The notes beneath the pieces are model-generated. The model searched no databases, was not told the origin of the DNA, and saw only the letters and a program-made list of their open reading frames with translations. From contig JAQBNO010000208.1 in NCBI GenBank assembly GCA_028288485.1, positions 1 through 64,000 of the forward strand: a DNA stretch of 64,000 nucleotides, given 5' to 3'. The stretch's first letter is position 1; every line of letters starts with the position of its first letter. Of the stretch, positions 9,415-18,238 are shown in pieces. Origin of the DNA: Segetibacter sp. (GTDB taxonomy: Bacteria; Bacteroidota; Bacteroidia; Chitinophagales; Chitinophagaceae). A program made the position numbers and the translations under genes.

Positions 9415-9846
9415 CTAACCTTTAAACGTGATGCTTTTTCGCTTTTTATATGCTTTTAAAATTCCGGTAACATCGGGGCCTATATCTAATGCGCCGATGC
9501 CCCATTCATATATTAAAACGACTACTAATTGTGCTATAAATACGGCCGCTCCTATATACCCCGGCCACCCAAGCTCATAAAAGCCCAGGGCCCACAGCAT
9601 GAGAAACACTGCTTCCACGTCGAAAATCACAAAAAGCATTGCTACGAGATAAAATTGTGCGGAAAAACGCAGGCGGGCCGATCCGGCTTGTTGTATGCCA
9701 CCTTCGTACGGCAAGTCAGTTGCACGTTCTTTATGGCGTTGCCCTAAGAAGTAGGAGAGAGTAAGAATTGCAGCGAGTAAGAAAATAACCAACCCCGTGT
9801 ATAACAGTAAAGGCCATAAGTTACTTAGTGTGTCATTTGCTGGCAT
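9415..9846 (-). CDS. nuoA: NADH-quinone oxidoreductase subunit A
   Basis: Small membrane subunit (143 residues) near the quinone channel. Three transmembrane segments are apparent at about 11-32, 65-88 and 95-115. The family loop PYEGGIQQAGSARLRFSAQFYLVAM and FVIFDVEAVFL with the conserved acidic residues are present. It is the first nuo gene of the operon here, and the next minus-strand gene upstream encodes a CBS-domain protein. A promoter probably lies in the 93 bp between them, but I cannot fix it. Confidence 0.96.
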   Translation of the reverse strand: MPANDTLSNLWPLLLYTGLVIFLLAAILTLSYFLGQRHKERATDLPYEGGIQQAGSARLRFSAQFYLVAMLFVIFDVEAVFLMLWALGFYELGWPGYIGAAVFIAQLVVVLIYEWGIGALDIGPDVTGILKAYKKRKSITFKG

Positions 9847-9939
9847 ATCAACTCCGTTTTAATGATTCAGATATCTCCACTTACCTGTACTTCAAATATT
9901 TTAACAGCTGTATACAAATTTTCTATTGATGCTTATGTT

Positions 9940-10368
9940 TTAGCTGACTATATAATGTTCGAGATTTTCAATGATAAAATTCTTTTCTTCAATAACGTAT
10001 CTTACTAAATCGCCGATTGATAGAATTCCCAGCAGCCTGCCATTATCTACCACCGGCAAATGACGAATATATTTATCAGTCATTATTTGCATGCAGTCTT
10101 CAACGGTGTTGTCAGGAGTTACAAAAATGGGACGATCAGTCATGATGTCCCTTATAAATGTTTCTTTTGAGGAGCGCCCTTTTAATACAACTTTGCGTGC
10201 ATAATCACGCTCGGTAAAAATGCCAATTAGTCTACCATCTTCTACTACTACCAGCGCGCCTAAATTTTTACTTTCAAGCACTTCCAGCGCGTCGTAAACG
10301 GAACTGTTTGGGGAAACAGAGTGGATAATTCCACCTTTTTTTTGTAAGAGATGTTTGACGGTTCCCAT
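9940..10368 (-). CDS. tandem CBS-domain protein
   Basis: A 142-residue protein made of two CBS domains (about 8-65 and 75-135) with no attached catalytic domain. Such stand-alone pairs bind adenosyl nucleotides and act as energy or redox sensors in known cases; the partner here is unknown. Visible motifs are GALVVVEDGRLIGIFTERDYARKV and RHLPVVDNGRLLGILSIGDLV. It is encoded upstream of nuoA on the same strand, so co-transcription with complex I is possible but unproven. Confidence 0.88.
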   Translation of the reverse strand: MGTVKHLLQKKGGIIHSVSPNSSVYDALEVLESKNLGALVVVEDGRLIGIFTERDYARKVVLKGRSSKETFIRDIMTDRPIFVTPDNTVEDCMQIMTDKYIRHLPVVDNGRLLGILSIGDLVRYVIEEKNFIIENLEHYIVS

Positions 10369-10842
10369 AACAAAAAGATTAAGAGCAAGTAATTGATTAG
10401 TAAGATAAATGCAATTTTTCGTAAATCAAAAGGAAAAATTAAAATAAATTTAATTTTTTTTAAAGGGCTTGAAAGTTTGGATTAGAAGTATATTTTGCTC
10501 GCAGCAGGAGATTTGACAAATACAGAAACTACTTTTTCTTAATAAAATCTTATGCTCTGCAGTTGAACCTGTAAAGGTTTTTATTGCCGCCGAGCGAACA
10601 TAATTGTACTCCTGTTGTGTCACTTTTACTGTAGGAACTGCCGGCCCCCAGTATGAGCGTTTTGTAGTCAGCCGGGAGTACTTGCTGCTGCTCTGCCAAT
10701 TTATGTACCCTGTTGAGAGACTTACTATTATACCCACTAATAATATAGAAAAATGTTGCATATTGCACCTTGCTGATTTATGAATTACTTTGAATTTGCA
10801 GCCGGCTGACAACTTTCTTTAATTAACATAAAACTTGCTATT
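10369..10842. other. divergent intergenic region without a convincing gene
   Basis: It separates the CBS gene (minus) from an oxidoreductase (plus). It holds copy 3 of the dispersed element and AT-rich flanks. Short minus-strand frames here lack codon bias or recognisable domains, so I do not call them. Confidence 0.6.
10575..10642 (+). repeat. dispersed intergenic element, copy 3
   Basis: GGTTTTTATTGCCGCCG, a spacer, then CTCCTGTTGTGTCAC and TTTTACTG. It shares the TCCTGTTG core variant with copy 5. It is one of the copies not placed after a gene end. Confidence 0.55.
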
Positions 10843-11961
10843 ATGAATTCACGTCGCGATTTTTTGCAAAAACTTGGTGCTGCGGCTATACCGTTATCTT
10901 TTTTGCCAAAGTTAGGTTCGGCCAACACTACAGCCTTTGCTGATGAGCGATATGAAGGACCGGTATTACGGGTAGCCATCCTGGGTCTCGGCAGCTATGC
11001 AACAAGGGTAGCTGATGCCATGCAAGCGTGTACTAAAGCGAAACTGGTAGGCGTAATCAGCGGGACAGCTTCGAAAATTACAGCGTGGCAGAGTAAGTAC
11101 AACATACCTGCGAAGAACTGTTACGACTACAGCACTTTCGATAACATTAAAAACAACCCCGACATTGATGCAGTATACGTGATCACACCAAATTCATTAC
11201 ATCATGACTTTGTTCTACGTACGGCTAAAGCCGGCAAACACGCTATCTGTGAAAAGCCAATGGCTGTGAATGCTAAAGAAGGGCAGGCAATGGTTGAGGC
11301 GTGCAAGAAGGCGAATGTAAAATTGTTGGTCGGGTACCGAATGCATTTTGAGCCGAAGACACTTGAAATTGTAAGGATGAGAAAAGCGGGGGAGTTAGGA
11401 CAAATAATGTTCTTCCAGGGGCTTTGTGGTTTTAAAATTGGTGATCCAACCCAATGGCGTTTGAACCGGCAACTGGCAGGCGGCGGCGCTATGATGGACA
11501 TCGGGATCTACGCTATTAATGGTTCACGTTACATGGTTGGCGAAGAACCAATTTGGGTTACTGCACAGGAAACAAAAACCGATACGGTTAAATTTAAGGA
11601 AGGGGTGGACGAAACGATTCAATTCCAACTCGGCTTTCCCAGCGGTGCGGTCGCTACCTGTTTGTCTACCTATAATATGAATAACCTGGACCGGTTCTTT
11701 TTAAATGGGCAGCAAGGATGGGCGGAGATGCAACCATCAACCGGTTACGGGCCTATAAAAGGGCGAACTAATAAAGGTGAGTTGACGCATCCACACGTAA
11801 CTCACCAGACCGTTCAAATGGATGAAATGGCGGGAATTATCCTGGAAGGTAAACAACCTATTGTTCCAGTAGATGGTGAGGAAGGCGTAAAAGATCTTAA
11901 GATTATTGACGGAATCTATATGGCTGTTAAATCGGGTAAAAAGGTTGACTTGAAATTGTAA
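10843..11961 (+). CDS. Gfo/Idh/MocA family oxidoreductase with Tat signal
   Basis: NAD(P)-dependent sugar or polyol dehydrogenase-like protein (372 residues), close in layout to periplasmic glucose-fructose oxidoreductases. The N-terminus SRRDFLQKLGAAAIPLSFLP is a twin-arginine export signal, suggesting folding with cofactor before export. The Rossmann motif is VAILGLGSYATRVA (about 44-57). The family EKP signature is in CEKPMAV, and GGGAMMDIGIYAINGSRY is the C-domain active-site helix. The substrate cannot be read from sequence. It stands alone on the plus strand. Confidence 0.9.
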   Translation: MNSRRDFLQKLGAAAIPLSFLPKLGSANTTAFADERYEGPVLRVAILGLGSYATRVADAMQACTKAKLVGVISGTASKITAWQSKYNIPAKNCYDYSTFDNIKNNPDIDAVYVITPNSLHHDFVLRTAKAGKHAICEKPMAVNAKEGQAMVEACKKANVKLLVGYRMHFEPKTLEIVRMRKAGELGQIMFFQGLCGFKIGDPTQWRLNRQLAGGGAMMDIGIYAINGSRYMVGEEPIWVTAQETKTDTVKFKEGVDETIQFQLGFPSGAVATCLSTYNMNNLDRFFLNGQQGWAEMQPSTGYGPIKGRTNKGELTHPHVTHQTVQMDEMAGIILEGKQPIVPVDGEEGVKDLKIIDGIYMAVKSGKKVDLKL

Positions 11962-12152
11962 AAGTGAATATTTCGCAATACTTAAGCATTGCCCGCTTCA
12001 GCAAGGGGTGCTGCTTTTCTTTATATTCTACTTTTATTCCCGGCAGGAAAATGCCGGGCAAAATTATAAGTAATGTTTTCTATTAACTGGTTAGCAGGAG
12101 CATTCCAGTCGCGTGCTAACCGAATCAAAATATGTCGATATCCTAATACAGG

Positions 12153-12225
12153 TTATTATTTATGGTACCAGCTCAATACGTCGAAGCGTCACCGTTGCTT
12201 CCGATACATATACATCGAAACGGTT
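12153..12225 (+). repeat. dispersed intergenic element, copy 4
   Basis: TTATTTATGGTACCAGC, a spacer, GCGTCACCGTTG, then CTTCCGATACAT. The arm matches that of copy 12. The box TTATTTATGG is shared with copies 6 and 17. Confidence 0.65.
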
Positions 12226-12486
12226 CAACCGTTTAGTTAGAACTGAGTAGCAGTTTTACCCCGAGTATTGTCGAAAGTACCCTGACCAAAGCTGAAGGGG
12301 GGCAATCACTTCATCGGCAAATCTTTTGGCAACCTTTGTTATCCTTTTTCATAAAACGTGTTTTCCTGAACTTATATACACGTATTCGTATAATTGTAGG
12401 AGATGTTGTTAACCCTTTTTCAACATATCGATCTCCAACACCTCCTCTGTCCCTTTTTCGAATACTCGCCTTTATGAAACCCTTTC

Positions 12487-12494
12487 TATATTTG
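12487..12494 (+). promoter_or_regulatory. possible -7 box upstream of the AtpZ-like gene
   Basis: TATATTTG matches the Bacteroidota TAnnTTTG -7 consensus. I see no clear -33 TTTG, and the implied 5' leader would be about 265 nt. Confidence 0.3.
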
Positions 12495-12763
12495 TATTAA
12501 AAAAAGTGTAACGCGGACTGTTCTGGTAATATTAAAAATTAAAGATTGTATAATTCTCTTAAAAGAGGAATAAAGAAACTGCAGGTATCGCCATGTATCG
12601 GGAAGTGACATTAACATAGGGATGCATTTGGACAACTATTTCAGGAAGGTGATAGGGCTGGTCCCCAAATCTTCCAGGCTTTCAAAAACCGTTGCTTTGT
12701 CAACGGCTGGTTTCAGATGTAAGTTTAATAAGTTAACGGTGTCGCTTTAAATCGTACAAAAGA

Positions 12764-12982
12764 ATGAGCAATCAAGAACCACCAAAGCGCAACGACAAGT
12801 TACTGTTACAATACCTTGGCCTTGCCACGCAATTAATGGTGAGCCTTGCACTAGGCGTTTTTTTTGGCCTAAAGCTGGATAAATGGCTTTCGTTTACAAC
12901 ACCTTTGCTGGTTTGGATCTTGCCATTATTAATATTGACTGTGATGATGTGGCGAATAATTAAGGATACTTCAAAAAAGTAA
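12764..12982 (+). CDS. AtpZ/AtpI-like small membrane protein
   Basis: A 72-residue protein with two transmembrane helices (about 21-41 and 45-65). The helix signature QYLGLATQLMVSLALGVFFGLKLDKW is that of AtpZ/AtpI-type proteins, which normally precede the F0 genes and assist ATP synthase assembly or Mg/Ca transport. No atpB or other ATP synthase gene follows here. The next genes, 1 bp and then overlapping, are another membrane protein and a SprT-like protein. Family identification is by motif; the role here is inferred. Confidence 0.8.
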   Translation: MSNQEPPKRNDKLLLQYLGLATQLMVSLALGVFFGLKLDKWLSFTTPLLVWILPLLILTVMMWRIIKDTSKK

Positions 12983-12983
12983 A

Positions 12984-13382
12984 ATGTTCAATAAAAGTTT
13001 ATTTCCGTTGGTGATCGTTTTTTTAATAGCTGCAGGCTTAATCCTGGTTTTCAGGCATTTCCTGCAGGAACACGGGTTCGACTGGCAGGTTCTAAGCGGC
13101 GGAAACCTATTTGTTTACCTGGTAACTGTTGTTTCTGTGCATCTTTTAAACAAAGGCATGGACGCGACTAATACCAATGCTTTTCTGCGAAATGCTTATA
13201 GCGGTATTTTGATAAAATTGTTTGCCTGTGCTGCCGCAGCTTTTATTTACATTTTAGCTTCCGGAAAAAATATAAATCAGCCTGCATTGTTTGCAACTAT
13301 GGGATTGTACCTGGTGTACACTTTTGTAGAACTTTCGGTTATATTAAAACATAGCAACGCAAAGAAGAATGTCAAAAACTGA
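12984..13382 (+). CDS. small four-helix membrane protein, AtpI-position hypothetical
   Basis: A 132-residue protein with four hydrophobic segments (about 6-24, 40-57, 73-92 and 100-120). It starts 1 bp after the AtpZ-like gene, so the two are translationally coupled. In Bacteroidota ATP synthase operons a similarly sized poorly conserved membrane protein often sits between atpZ and atpB; this may be that protein. I see no catalytic motif. The C-terminal tail overlaps the next start by 14 bp. Confidence 0.7.
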   Translation: MFNKSLFPLVIVFLIAAGLILVFRHFLQEHGFDWQVLSGGNLFVYLVTVVSVHLLNKGMDATNTNAFLRNAYSGILIKLFACAAAAFIYILASGKNINQPALFATMGLYLVYTFVELSVILKHSNAKKNVKN

Positions 13383-13992
13383 GCATCCACTACAGGCATT
13401 AGCGGATTATTTACCTCCAAACACTTTTCTCCCGGTTGCTGAATATTTGCAGCAGTATAAAGTTCATTTGACAGTGGCAAGGGAGAGAAAAAGCATTTTG
13501 GGCGATTACAGGAACGCACATAATAATCGAAACCACCGCATAAGCATAAATGGCAACCTCAATACCTACTCATTTTTAGTTACACTTCTACACGAATTGG
13601 CACACCTGCTAACTTTCGAAAAGTATGGTAACCGCGTTCAATCACATGGTCGTGAATGGAAAACGTTGTTTGGGCAACTGCTGGCACAGTTTATAAAAAG
13701 CAAAGTGTTTCCGGCTGATATAGAAAAGGAACTGCTGACAACGTTACATAATCCCGGCGCAAGCAGTTGTGCAGAGGAGGACCTGATGCGGGTGTTAAGA
13801 AAATATGATGTAAAAAACGAAGGGCAGATGCTGGTGGAAGAAATTCCGCCACATTCATTATTCCGGATGAAAGACGGTAGGGTTTTCAAAAAAGGAGAGA
13901 AGCTGCGGAAAAGATACCGCTGCCAGGAAATAGCAACCAGTAAAGTATATTTGTTTAGCCCGGTGTTCGAGGTGGAGGTGGTGGAAGGTTGA
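13369..13992 (+). CDS. SprT-like zinc metalloprotease-fold protein
   Basis: A 207-residue protein with the SprT-like zincin core: HELAH (HExxH) at about 78-82 within LVTLLHELAHLLTF, and the third ligand region in HGREWKTLF about 20 residues later. The C-terminal part has a basic region (KKGEKLRKRYRCQE) but lacks the full four-cysteine zinc ribbon of classical SprT. The ATG overlaps the end of the preceding membrane-protein gene by 14 bp, indicating an operon. Substrates are unknown; related eukaryotic SPRTN cleaves DNA-protein crosslinks. Confidence 0.85.
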   Translation: MSKTEHPLQALADYLPPNTFLPVAEYLQQYKVHLTVARERKSILGDYRNAHNNRNHRISINGNLNTYSFLVTLLHELAHLLTFEKYGNRVQSHGREWKTLFGQLLAQFIKSKVFPADIEKELLTTLHNPGASSCAEEDLMRVLRKYDVKNEGQMLVEEIPPHSLFRMKDGRVFKKGEKLRKRYRCQEIATSKVYLFSPVFEVEVVEG

Positions 13993-14304
13993 AAAGGTTG
14001 GAAAGGTTGGAGGGTTGGAAAGGTTGGAAAGTTGGAAGGTTGGAAAGGTTGGAAAGTTGGAAGGTTGGAAAGGTGGAAGGTTGGAAGGTTGAAAGGGTTG
14101 GAAGGTTGGAAGGTTGGAAAGGTGGAAAGGTGGAAAGGTGGAAAGTTGGAAGGTTGGAAGGTCGAAAAGGTTGGAAGGTTAACCGGTTAGACTTATCAAC
14201 TTATCAACTTATTAACTTGTCAACATATCAACATATCAACATATCAACTCATCAACATATCAACATATCAACTCATCAACATATCAACATATCAACTCAT
14301 CAAC
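13987..14304. repeat. two abutting low-complexity tandem arrays
   Basis: Bases 13987-14180 are a degenerate array of GGTTGGAA-type 7-8-mers (AAGGTTGGAAAGTTGGAAGG and variants). From about 14192 to 14304 an 8-bp unit ATCAACAT or ATCAACTC repeats about 13 times. A long plus-strand open frame runs through both, but it is purely repeat-encoded and not a gene. The array fills the gap between the convergent SprT and GNAT genes. Confidence 0.9.
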
Positions 14305-14310
14305 TCCCCT

Positions 14311-14796
14311 TCACAACTTCTTCAACATCCACACATCACAACCAAAATGGCCTGTGTTGCCAAGTGGGCCGTTTAAATACTCAAAGCCGAATTTTTCATA
14401 AATCGTTACCGCTTTTCTTAGTTCAGGCATTGTTTCTATATAAATCTGCAGGTAGCCGATGCCTTTTGCAAATTCAATACATTTGTCGATTAATAACCTG
14501 CTAAAACCTTTTCCACGGGCTTCGGGCCGTAAGTACATTTTTACCAGTTCGCAAGTCTGTTGGGGCAAACCCTCCGAAGGGTAAATGCCGGCGCCGCCTA
14601 ACATTTTTCCATTATTTTCCATTATGAAATACATACTTCCGGGCTGCTGGAACAGTTCGTACAAATGATCTGTTGTATCATCAAAGAAAACAGTCCCAGG
14701 CTTATTTGCACCAAATTCCTGGAGAGAAGAACGTATGATGGATGCAAGTTCTCTGTTGTCCTTAAGCAGTATTCTCCTGATAGTTATATTATCCAT
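14311..14796 (-). CDS. GNAT-family N-acetyltransferase
   Basis: A 161-residue acetyltransferase of the GCN5-related fold. The acetyl-CoA pyrophosphate loop is visible as LRPEARGKGFSRLLIDKCI (about 92-110, R/QxxGxG/A type). It is preceded by the beta-4 segment CELVKMYL and followed by YIETMPELRKAVTIYEKFGFEYL, the typical motif B. The substrate amine is not predictable. It converges with the SprT-like gene across a repeat array. Confidence 0.88.
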   Translation of the reverse strand: MDNITIRRILLKDNRELASIIRSSLQEFGANKPGTVFFDDTTDHLYELFQQPGSMYFIMENNGKMLGGAGIYPSEGLPQQTCELVKMYLRPEARGKGFSRLLIDKCIEFAKGIGYLQIYIETMPELRKAVTIYEKFGFEYLNGPLGNTGHFGCDVWMLKKL

Positions 14797-15177
14797 ACAG
14801 CGTTAGGGTTTTTAAAACATTTTTCAATAATACAACCTTCAGTTCAAATTTAAGAATTGGGATTGGTCACCGATCTTTTATTTCTCAACTCTTAGTACTC
14901 TTCTATTCCTGATAAATCAATTTCCCCTTCTATAAATTGTTTAGGATTTATTTCCTGAAATTGGCAGTTAATAGTGAAAAGAGCTACAGCAAAAAAATTA
15001 GAAAGTTCATCAAGCGTACGCCGGGTAAAACCTACACAAATGCAGGAGTGCGAAAAGTTGAATCTTCAATGTACTCCTATCCCGGTTCGTTGGGCGAAGA
15101 CAGGGTTCGAAGTTGGGAGCTTACCATGAATTTGAATAAAAGATTATTTTCACGCTTACAATTTAAACCTATGCTGC
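14797..15177. other. 381-bp intergenic region upstream of the GH97 gene
   Basis: It is the divergent region between the GNAT and GH97 genes. A 37-codon frame beginning at 15126 overlaps the GH97 start in another frame and is not convincing. I found no repeat element copy here. Confidence 0.4.
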
Positions 15178-17157
15178 ATGAAAGTCATAAGCGCTTTTTT
15201 AGTTTCTTTATTACTACCTGCTTTCGGAATGGCTGCTGATAGCCTGTTTGTTAATTCTCCTGATGGCAAGATAAGTGTCACTATAAGAAATGAAAAGAAC
15301 TTAAGTTATACGATCAGGTACGAGGGAACAGTTATTCTTCAACCCTCCTACATCGATCTGGTGCTCGGCAATGGCACAAGTCTTTCAGATAACATGGGTA
15401 TTACACGCAATGCTCTGCAGGCTTTTAATAGAAAAATCAGATCTCCTGTTCCTGAAAAAAGAAGAGTCATACGCGACTACTATAATCAGTTAACCATACA
15501 ATTTAACCAACCTTATACGTTATTGTTTCGTGTTTATAATGATGGTGTTGCCTACAGGATCGTTACCCGTTTTAAAGATTCAATTTTTATAAAAAACGAA
15601 TTGGCACAATTCAACTTTAGCAGCAATAAAAAAGTACTGCTACCAATAGTGCAGTCAAGGAAGGAAGCCGACCGCTTCCACACCAGCTTTGAAGAACTAT
15701 ACAGCTTGAAATCAATTGATAGCTTAACTACCGAAACGATGGCTTACTCCCCCTTGTTAGCAGGAGCAGGAGAGGAGGTAAAAGTAGCAATAACAGAATC
15801 TGACCTGGAAGATTACCCCGGTATGTTTTTAAGGGGCAACGAAGGGCACGGGCTTACCGGCGTTTTTGCCCCTTATCCCTTAGAAGAAACAATGACGAGC
15901 GGTGAATTTCCACAGGCAATAGTTACAAAAAGGGCAGATTTTATCGCCCGGACAAAGGGAGCCAGGAGCCTCCCATGGCGGGTGTTAATGATCGCAATAA
16001 ATGATGAAGATCTGCCTGCAAATGATTTGGTTTACCGGCTTGGTTCACCGTCAAGGGTAAACGATGTTTCATGGATACGTCCAGGGAAAGCAACTGAAGA
16101 ATGGATCATCGGTTCAAACCTATTCAATGTTCCTTTTAAGAGCGGGGTGAATACGGCAACCTATAAATACTATATTGATTTTGCAGCAAAGTTTGGGCTG
16201 GAGAGAATTATGATGGACGCCGGGTGGAGCAACTTTCAAAACCTTTTCGACATTAATCCCGAGATGAACATTGACACGATCGTTGCCTATGCAAAAACGA
16301 AAAATATAAAGCTGAGTATGTGGACGCTCTGTTCAACACTCGACAGGCAATTAGACAGTGCATTAAAACAGTTCAACAAATGGGGAGTAGATTTTATTAT
16401 GACCGACTTTATGGACCGGGACGACCAGAAGATGGTCAACTTTTATCACCGCATCGCCAAGGCCTGTGCCGAACATAGGATAATGATTATGTATCACGGC
16501 GCTTTTCCGCCAAAAGGCTTTAACCGCACATGGCCCAATGCGGTAACCCGTGAAGGTGTTCTTGGTTCAGAATACAATGGCTGGAGCAATAAACCCGACC
16601 CTGAACACGATGTTACCCTTCCTTTTACACGCATGTTAGCGGGCGCTATGGATTACGAACCGGGCTTACTTGACAACGCCACAAAAGCACAATTCAGGCC
16701 TATAGAAAAAAAGGTAATGAGCCAGGGAACCCGTTGCCACCAGCTTGCGATGTTTGTTGTTTACGACAGTCCTATTCAACTGTTTTCAGGCAATCCTTCG
16801 CAAGGATTGATGGAACCCGCTTTCATGCATTTGCTCGGCAGCATTCCAACAACGTGGGATGAAACAAAAGTGTTGAAGGCAAAAGTTTCAGACTATATAA
16901 TCACTGCGCGTAAGAAAGGCGATGATTGGTTTGTTGGTGGAATGACCGATTGGACAGGGCGTGAATTTAACCTGGATCTGCGCTTTCTTGATGCAGACAG
17001 GTATGATGCAGAATGGTGCGTGGATGGTATAAATGCAGAAACATATCCGGCTGATTATGTTATTAAGAAATTCGTATTGCAAAGAGATCAGCCATTGAAT
17101 ATTAAAATGGCATCGGGGGGAGGTTTTGTTTTGAAGCTTACAAAACAAAGAAGATAA
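15178..17157 (+). CDS. glycoside hydrolase family 97 protein (alpha-galactosidase-type)
   Basis: A 659-residue secreted or periplasmic glycosidase of family GH97. The signal peptide is MKVISAFLVSLLLPAFGMA. An N-terminal beta-sandwich (about 25-280), a TIM-barrel from WIIGSNLFNVPF (about 313) and a C-terminal beta domain follow. Candidate catalytic residues are D410 in TDFMDRDDQ and E465 in VLGSEY. Their 55-residue spacing equals that of the nucleophile Asp and acid/base Glu I recall for the retaining enzyme BtGal97b (D415/E470), which suggests the retaining alpha-galactosidase subgroup rather than inverting SusB-like alpha-glucosidases. It is monocistronic and followed by a dispersed element. 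Confidence 0.93.
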   Translation: MKVISAFLVSLLLPAFGMAADSLFVNSPDGKISVTIRNEKNLSYTIRYEGTVILQPSYIDLVLGNGTSLSDNMGITRNALQAFNRKIRSPVPEKRRVIRDYYNQLTIQFNQPYTLLFRVYNDGVAYRIVTRFKDSIFIKNELAQFNFSSNKKVLLPIVQSRKEADRFHTSFEELYSLKSIDSLTTETMAYSPLLAGAGEEVKVAITESDLEDYPGMFLRGNEGHGLTGVFAPYPLEETMTSGEFPQAIVTKRADFIARTKGARSLPWRVLMIAINDEDLPANDLVYRLGSPSRVNDVSWIRPGKATEEWIIGSNLFNVPFKSGVNTATYKYYIDFAAKFGLERIMMDAGWSNFQNLFDINPEMNIDTIVAYAKTKNIKLSMWTLCSTLDRQLDSALKQFNKWGVDFIMTDFMDRDDQKMVNFYHRIAKACAEHRIMIMYHGAFPPKGFNRTWPNAVTREGVLGSEYNGWSNKPDPEHDVTLPFTRMLAGAMDYEPGLLDNATKAQFRPIEKKVMSQGTRCHQLAMFVVYDSPIQLFSGNPSQGLMEPAFMHLLGSIPTTWDETKVLKAKVSDYIITARKKGDDWFVGGMTDWTGREFNLDLRFLDADRYDAEWCVDGINAETYPADYVIKKFVLQRDQPLNIKMASGGGFVLKLTKQRR

Positions 17158-17194
17158 GTGTGGATCAATTAATATCAAGTAAACTATAAAGCCG

Positions 17195-17256
17195 GTTTCT
17201 TTGTTGGACCCCGCTTTTGTTTTCGATGCATCTCCTGTTGCGTCGCACAGCGTGTG
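17195..17256 (+). repeat. dispersed intergenic element, copy 5
   Basis: GCCGGTTTCTTTGTTGGACC, a spacer, GCATCTCCTGTTG, then CGTCGCAC. It starts about 40 bp after the GH97 stop, in the same direction. Confidence 0.6.
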
Positions 17257-17383
17257 AAGCATATCTTTTTGGTACACTTCCCATTCCACGCAACGTAGCA
17301 GAGGAAAACGCTAAGGAAAACATTGGTAACGGTGCTAAGTTTTTCGTTGCACCTTTGCACCTTTGCGTGAAAAAGACATTTTT

Positions 17384-18238
17384 TTAACTACCGGAAGCAT
17401 CATAGTATAAAGCGGCCGCCCCTAATATCCCGCTGTTTTCCAATTCCGAAATTTCAATTTGTAAACGTTCTGCCGACTTCTTAAACGCTGATTTGTGAAT
17501 CTGCTCCCACATTGTTTTCTTAAACAACGGATACGCTTTTCTAACTGAGCCACCCAGGACAATCAGTTCGGGATCCAAAGCATAAATGATCATCTTTATC
17601 GCGTTTCCAAGATGTCTCCCCATTTCTTCATACATTTTTATTGCGCGATCATCACCTTCTTCGGCGAGTTTAAAAACAACTTCCCCATCCATTTTATATA
17701 CATTTTGAAAGAACTGCCCGCTGCCATAATACTCGTAGCATTTATCCAGGTAATCTGCCATTCCAAATTCACCTGCTCCACAGTTTGCTCCTGAATACAA
17801 TTTTTTATTTAAAATTAATCCTGAGCCTAAACCTGTTCCAATTGTTAATCCAACCATTGAATTTCTTCCCCTGCCTTTTCCAAAATAGAATTCACCAAGG
17901 GCAAAACAGTTCGCATCATTATTAATGAGTACCGGTATTTTGTAACGTTCCTCGATTAGTCTCCGCAAAGGAACCTGCTGCCACGAAGGAATGTTCATGA
18001 CATCATACACTATCCCCTGCTCCTGGTCAACCAGCCCTGGTACACCTATTCCTATTGCGTCGACCGAAGAATTAACTATTTGATCGGTAAGCGAAAAGAG
18101 CTGTTCCAGAATATCATTTATAGAACCCGTATTATTTACACGAAGAGAAGTAATATGACTAAGTTCATTGTTAACGACTACACCTGCACGAATGTTAGTG
18201 CCGCCGAGGTCGATACCGATCGTATTCCTACTTTCCAT
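17384..18238 (-). CDS. ROK-family sugar kinase
   Basis: A 284-residue ASKHA-fold kinase. The ATP-phosphate loop is IGIDLGGTNIRAGVV (about 7-21). The sugar-binding region LINNDANCFALGEFYFGKG has the catalytic Asp in NND, and the second phosphate loop is GLTIGTGLGSGLIL. The usual ROK zinc motif CxCGxxGCxE after GEFGM is absent: only DKCYEYYGSGQ is found. Its start overlaps the end of the upstream nagB-like gene by 11 bp, so the pair is coupled. A glucosamine, N-acetylglucosamine or glucose kinase role is inferred. Confidence 0.88.
   Translation of the reverse strand: MESRNTIGIDLGGTNIRAGVVVNNELSHITSLRVNNTGSINDILEQLFSLTDQIVNSSVDAIGIGVPGLVDQEQGIVYDVMNIPSWQQVPLRRLIEERYKIPVLINNDANCFALGEFYFGKGRGRNSMVGLTIGTGLGSGLILNKKLYSGANCGAGEFGMADYLDKCYEYYGSGQFFQNVYKMDGEVVFKLAEEGDDRAIKMYEEMGRHLGNAIKMIIYALDPELIVLGGSVRKAYPLFKKTMWEQIHKSAFKKSAERLQIEISELENSGILGAAALYYDASGS

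Larger units (their letters stand above)
11962..12763. other. 800-bp gene-free stretch
   Basis: It contains two perfect hairpins, GGTTAGCA...TGCTAACC (about 12090-12121) and CCCGGC...GCCGGG (12039-12058), and copy 4 of the dispersed element. A fragment resembling the distal arm of other copies lies at about 12275-12320 (TACCCTGACC...CATCGGCAAATC). A -7-like box TATATTTG lies at 12487-12494. I see no supported coding sequence. Confidence 0.6.

Noticed and set aside
10450-10812. 120-codon minus-strand frame upstream of the CBS gene
   Set aside because: It spans an element copy, has no domain or signal, and overlaps another frame of similar quality.
13989-14504. 171-codon plus-strand frame
   Set aside because: It is encoded by two tandem low-complexity arrays and then antisense to the GNAT gene; no protein signal.
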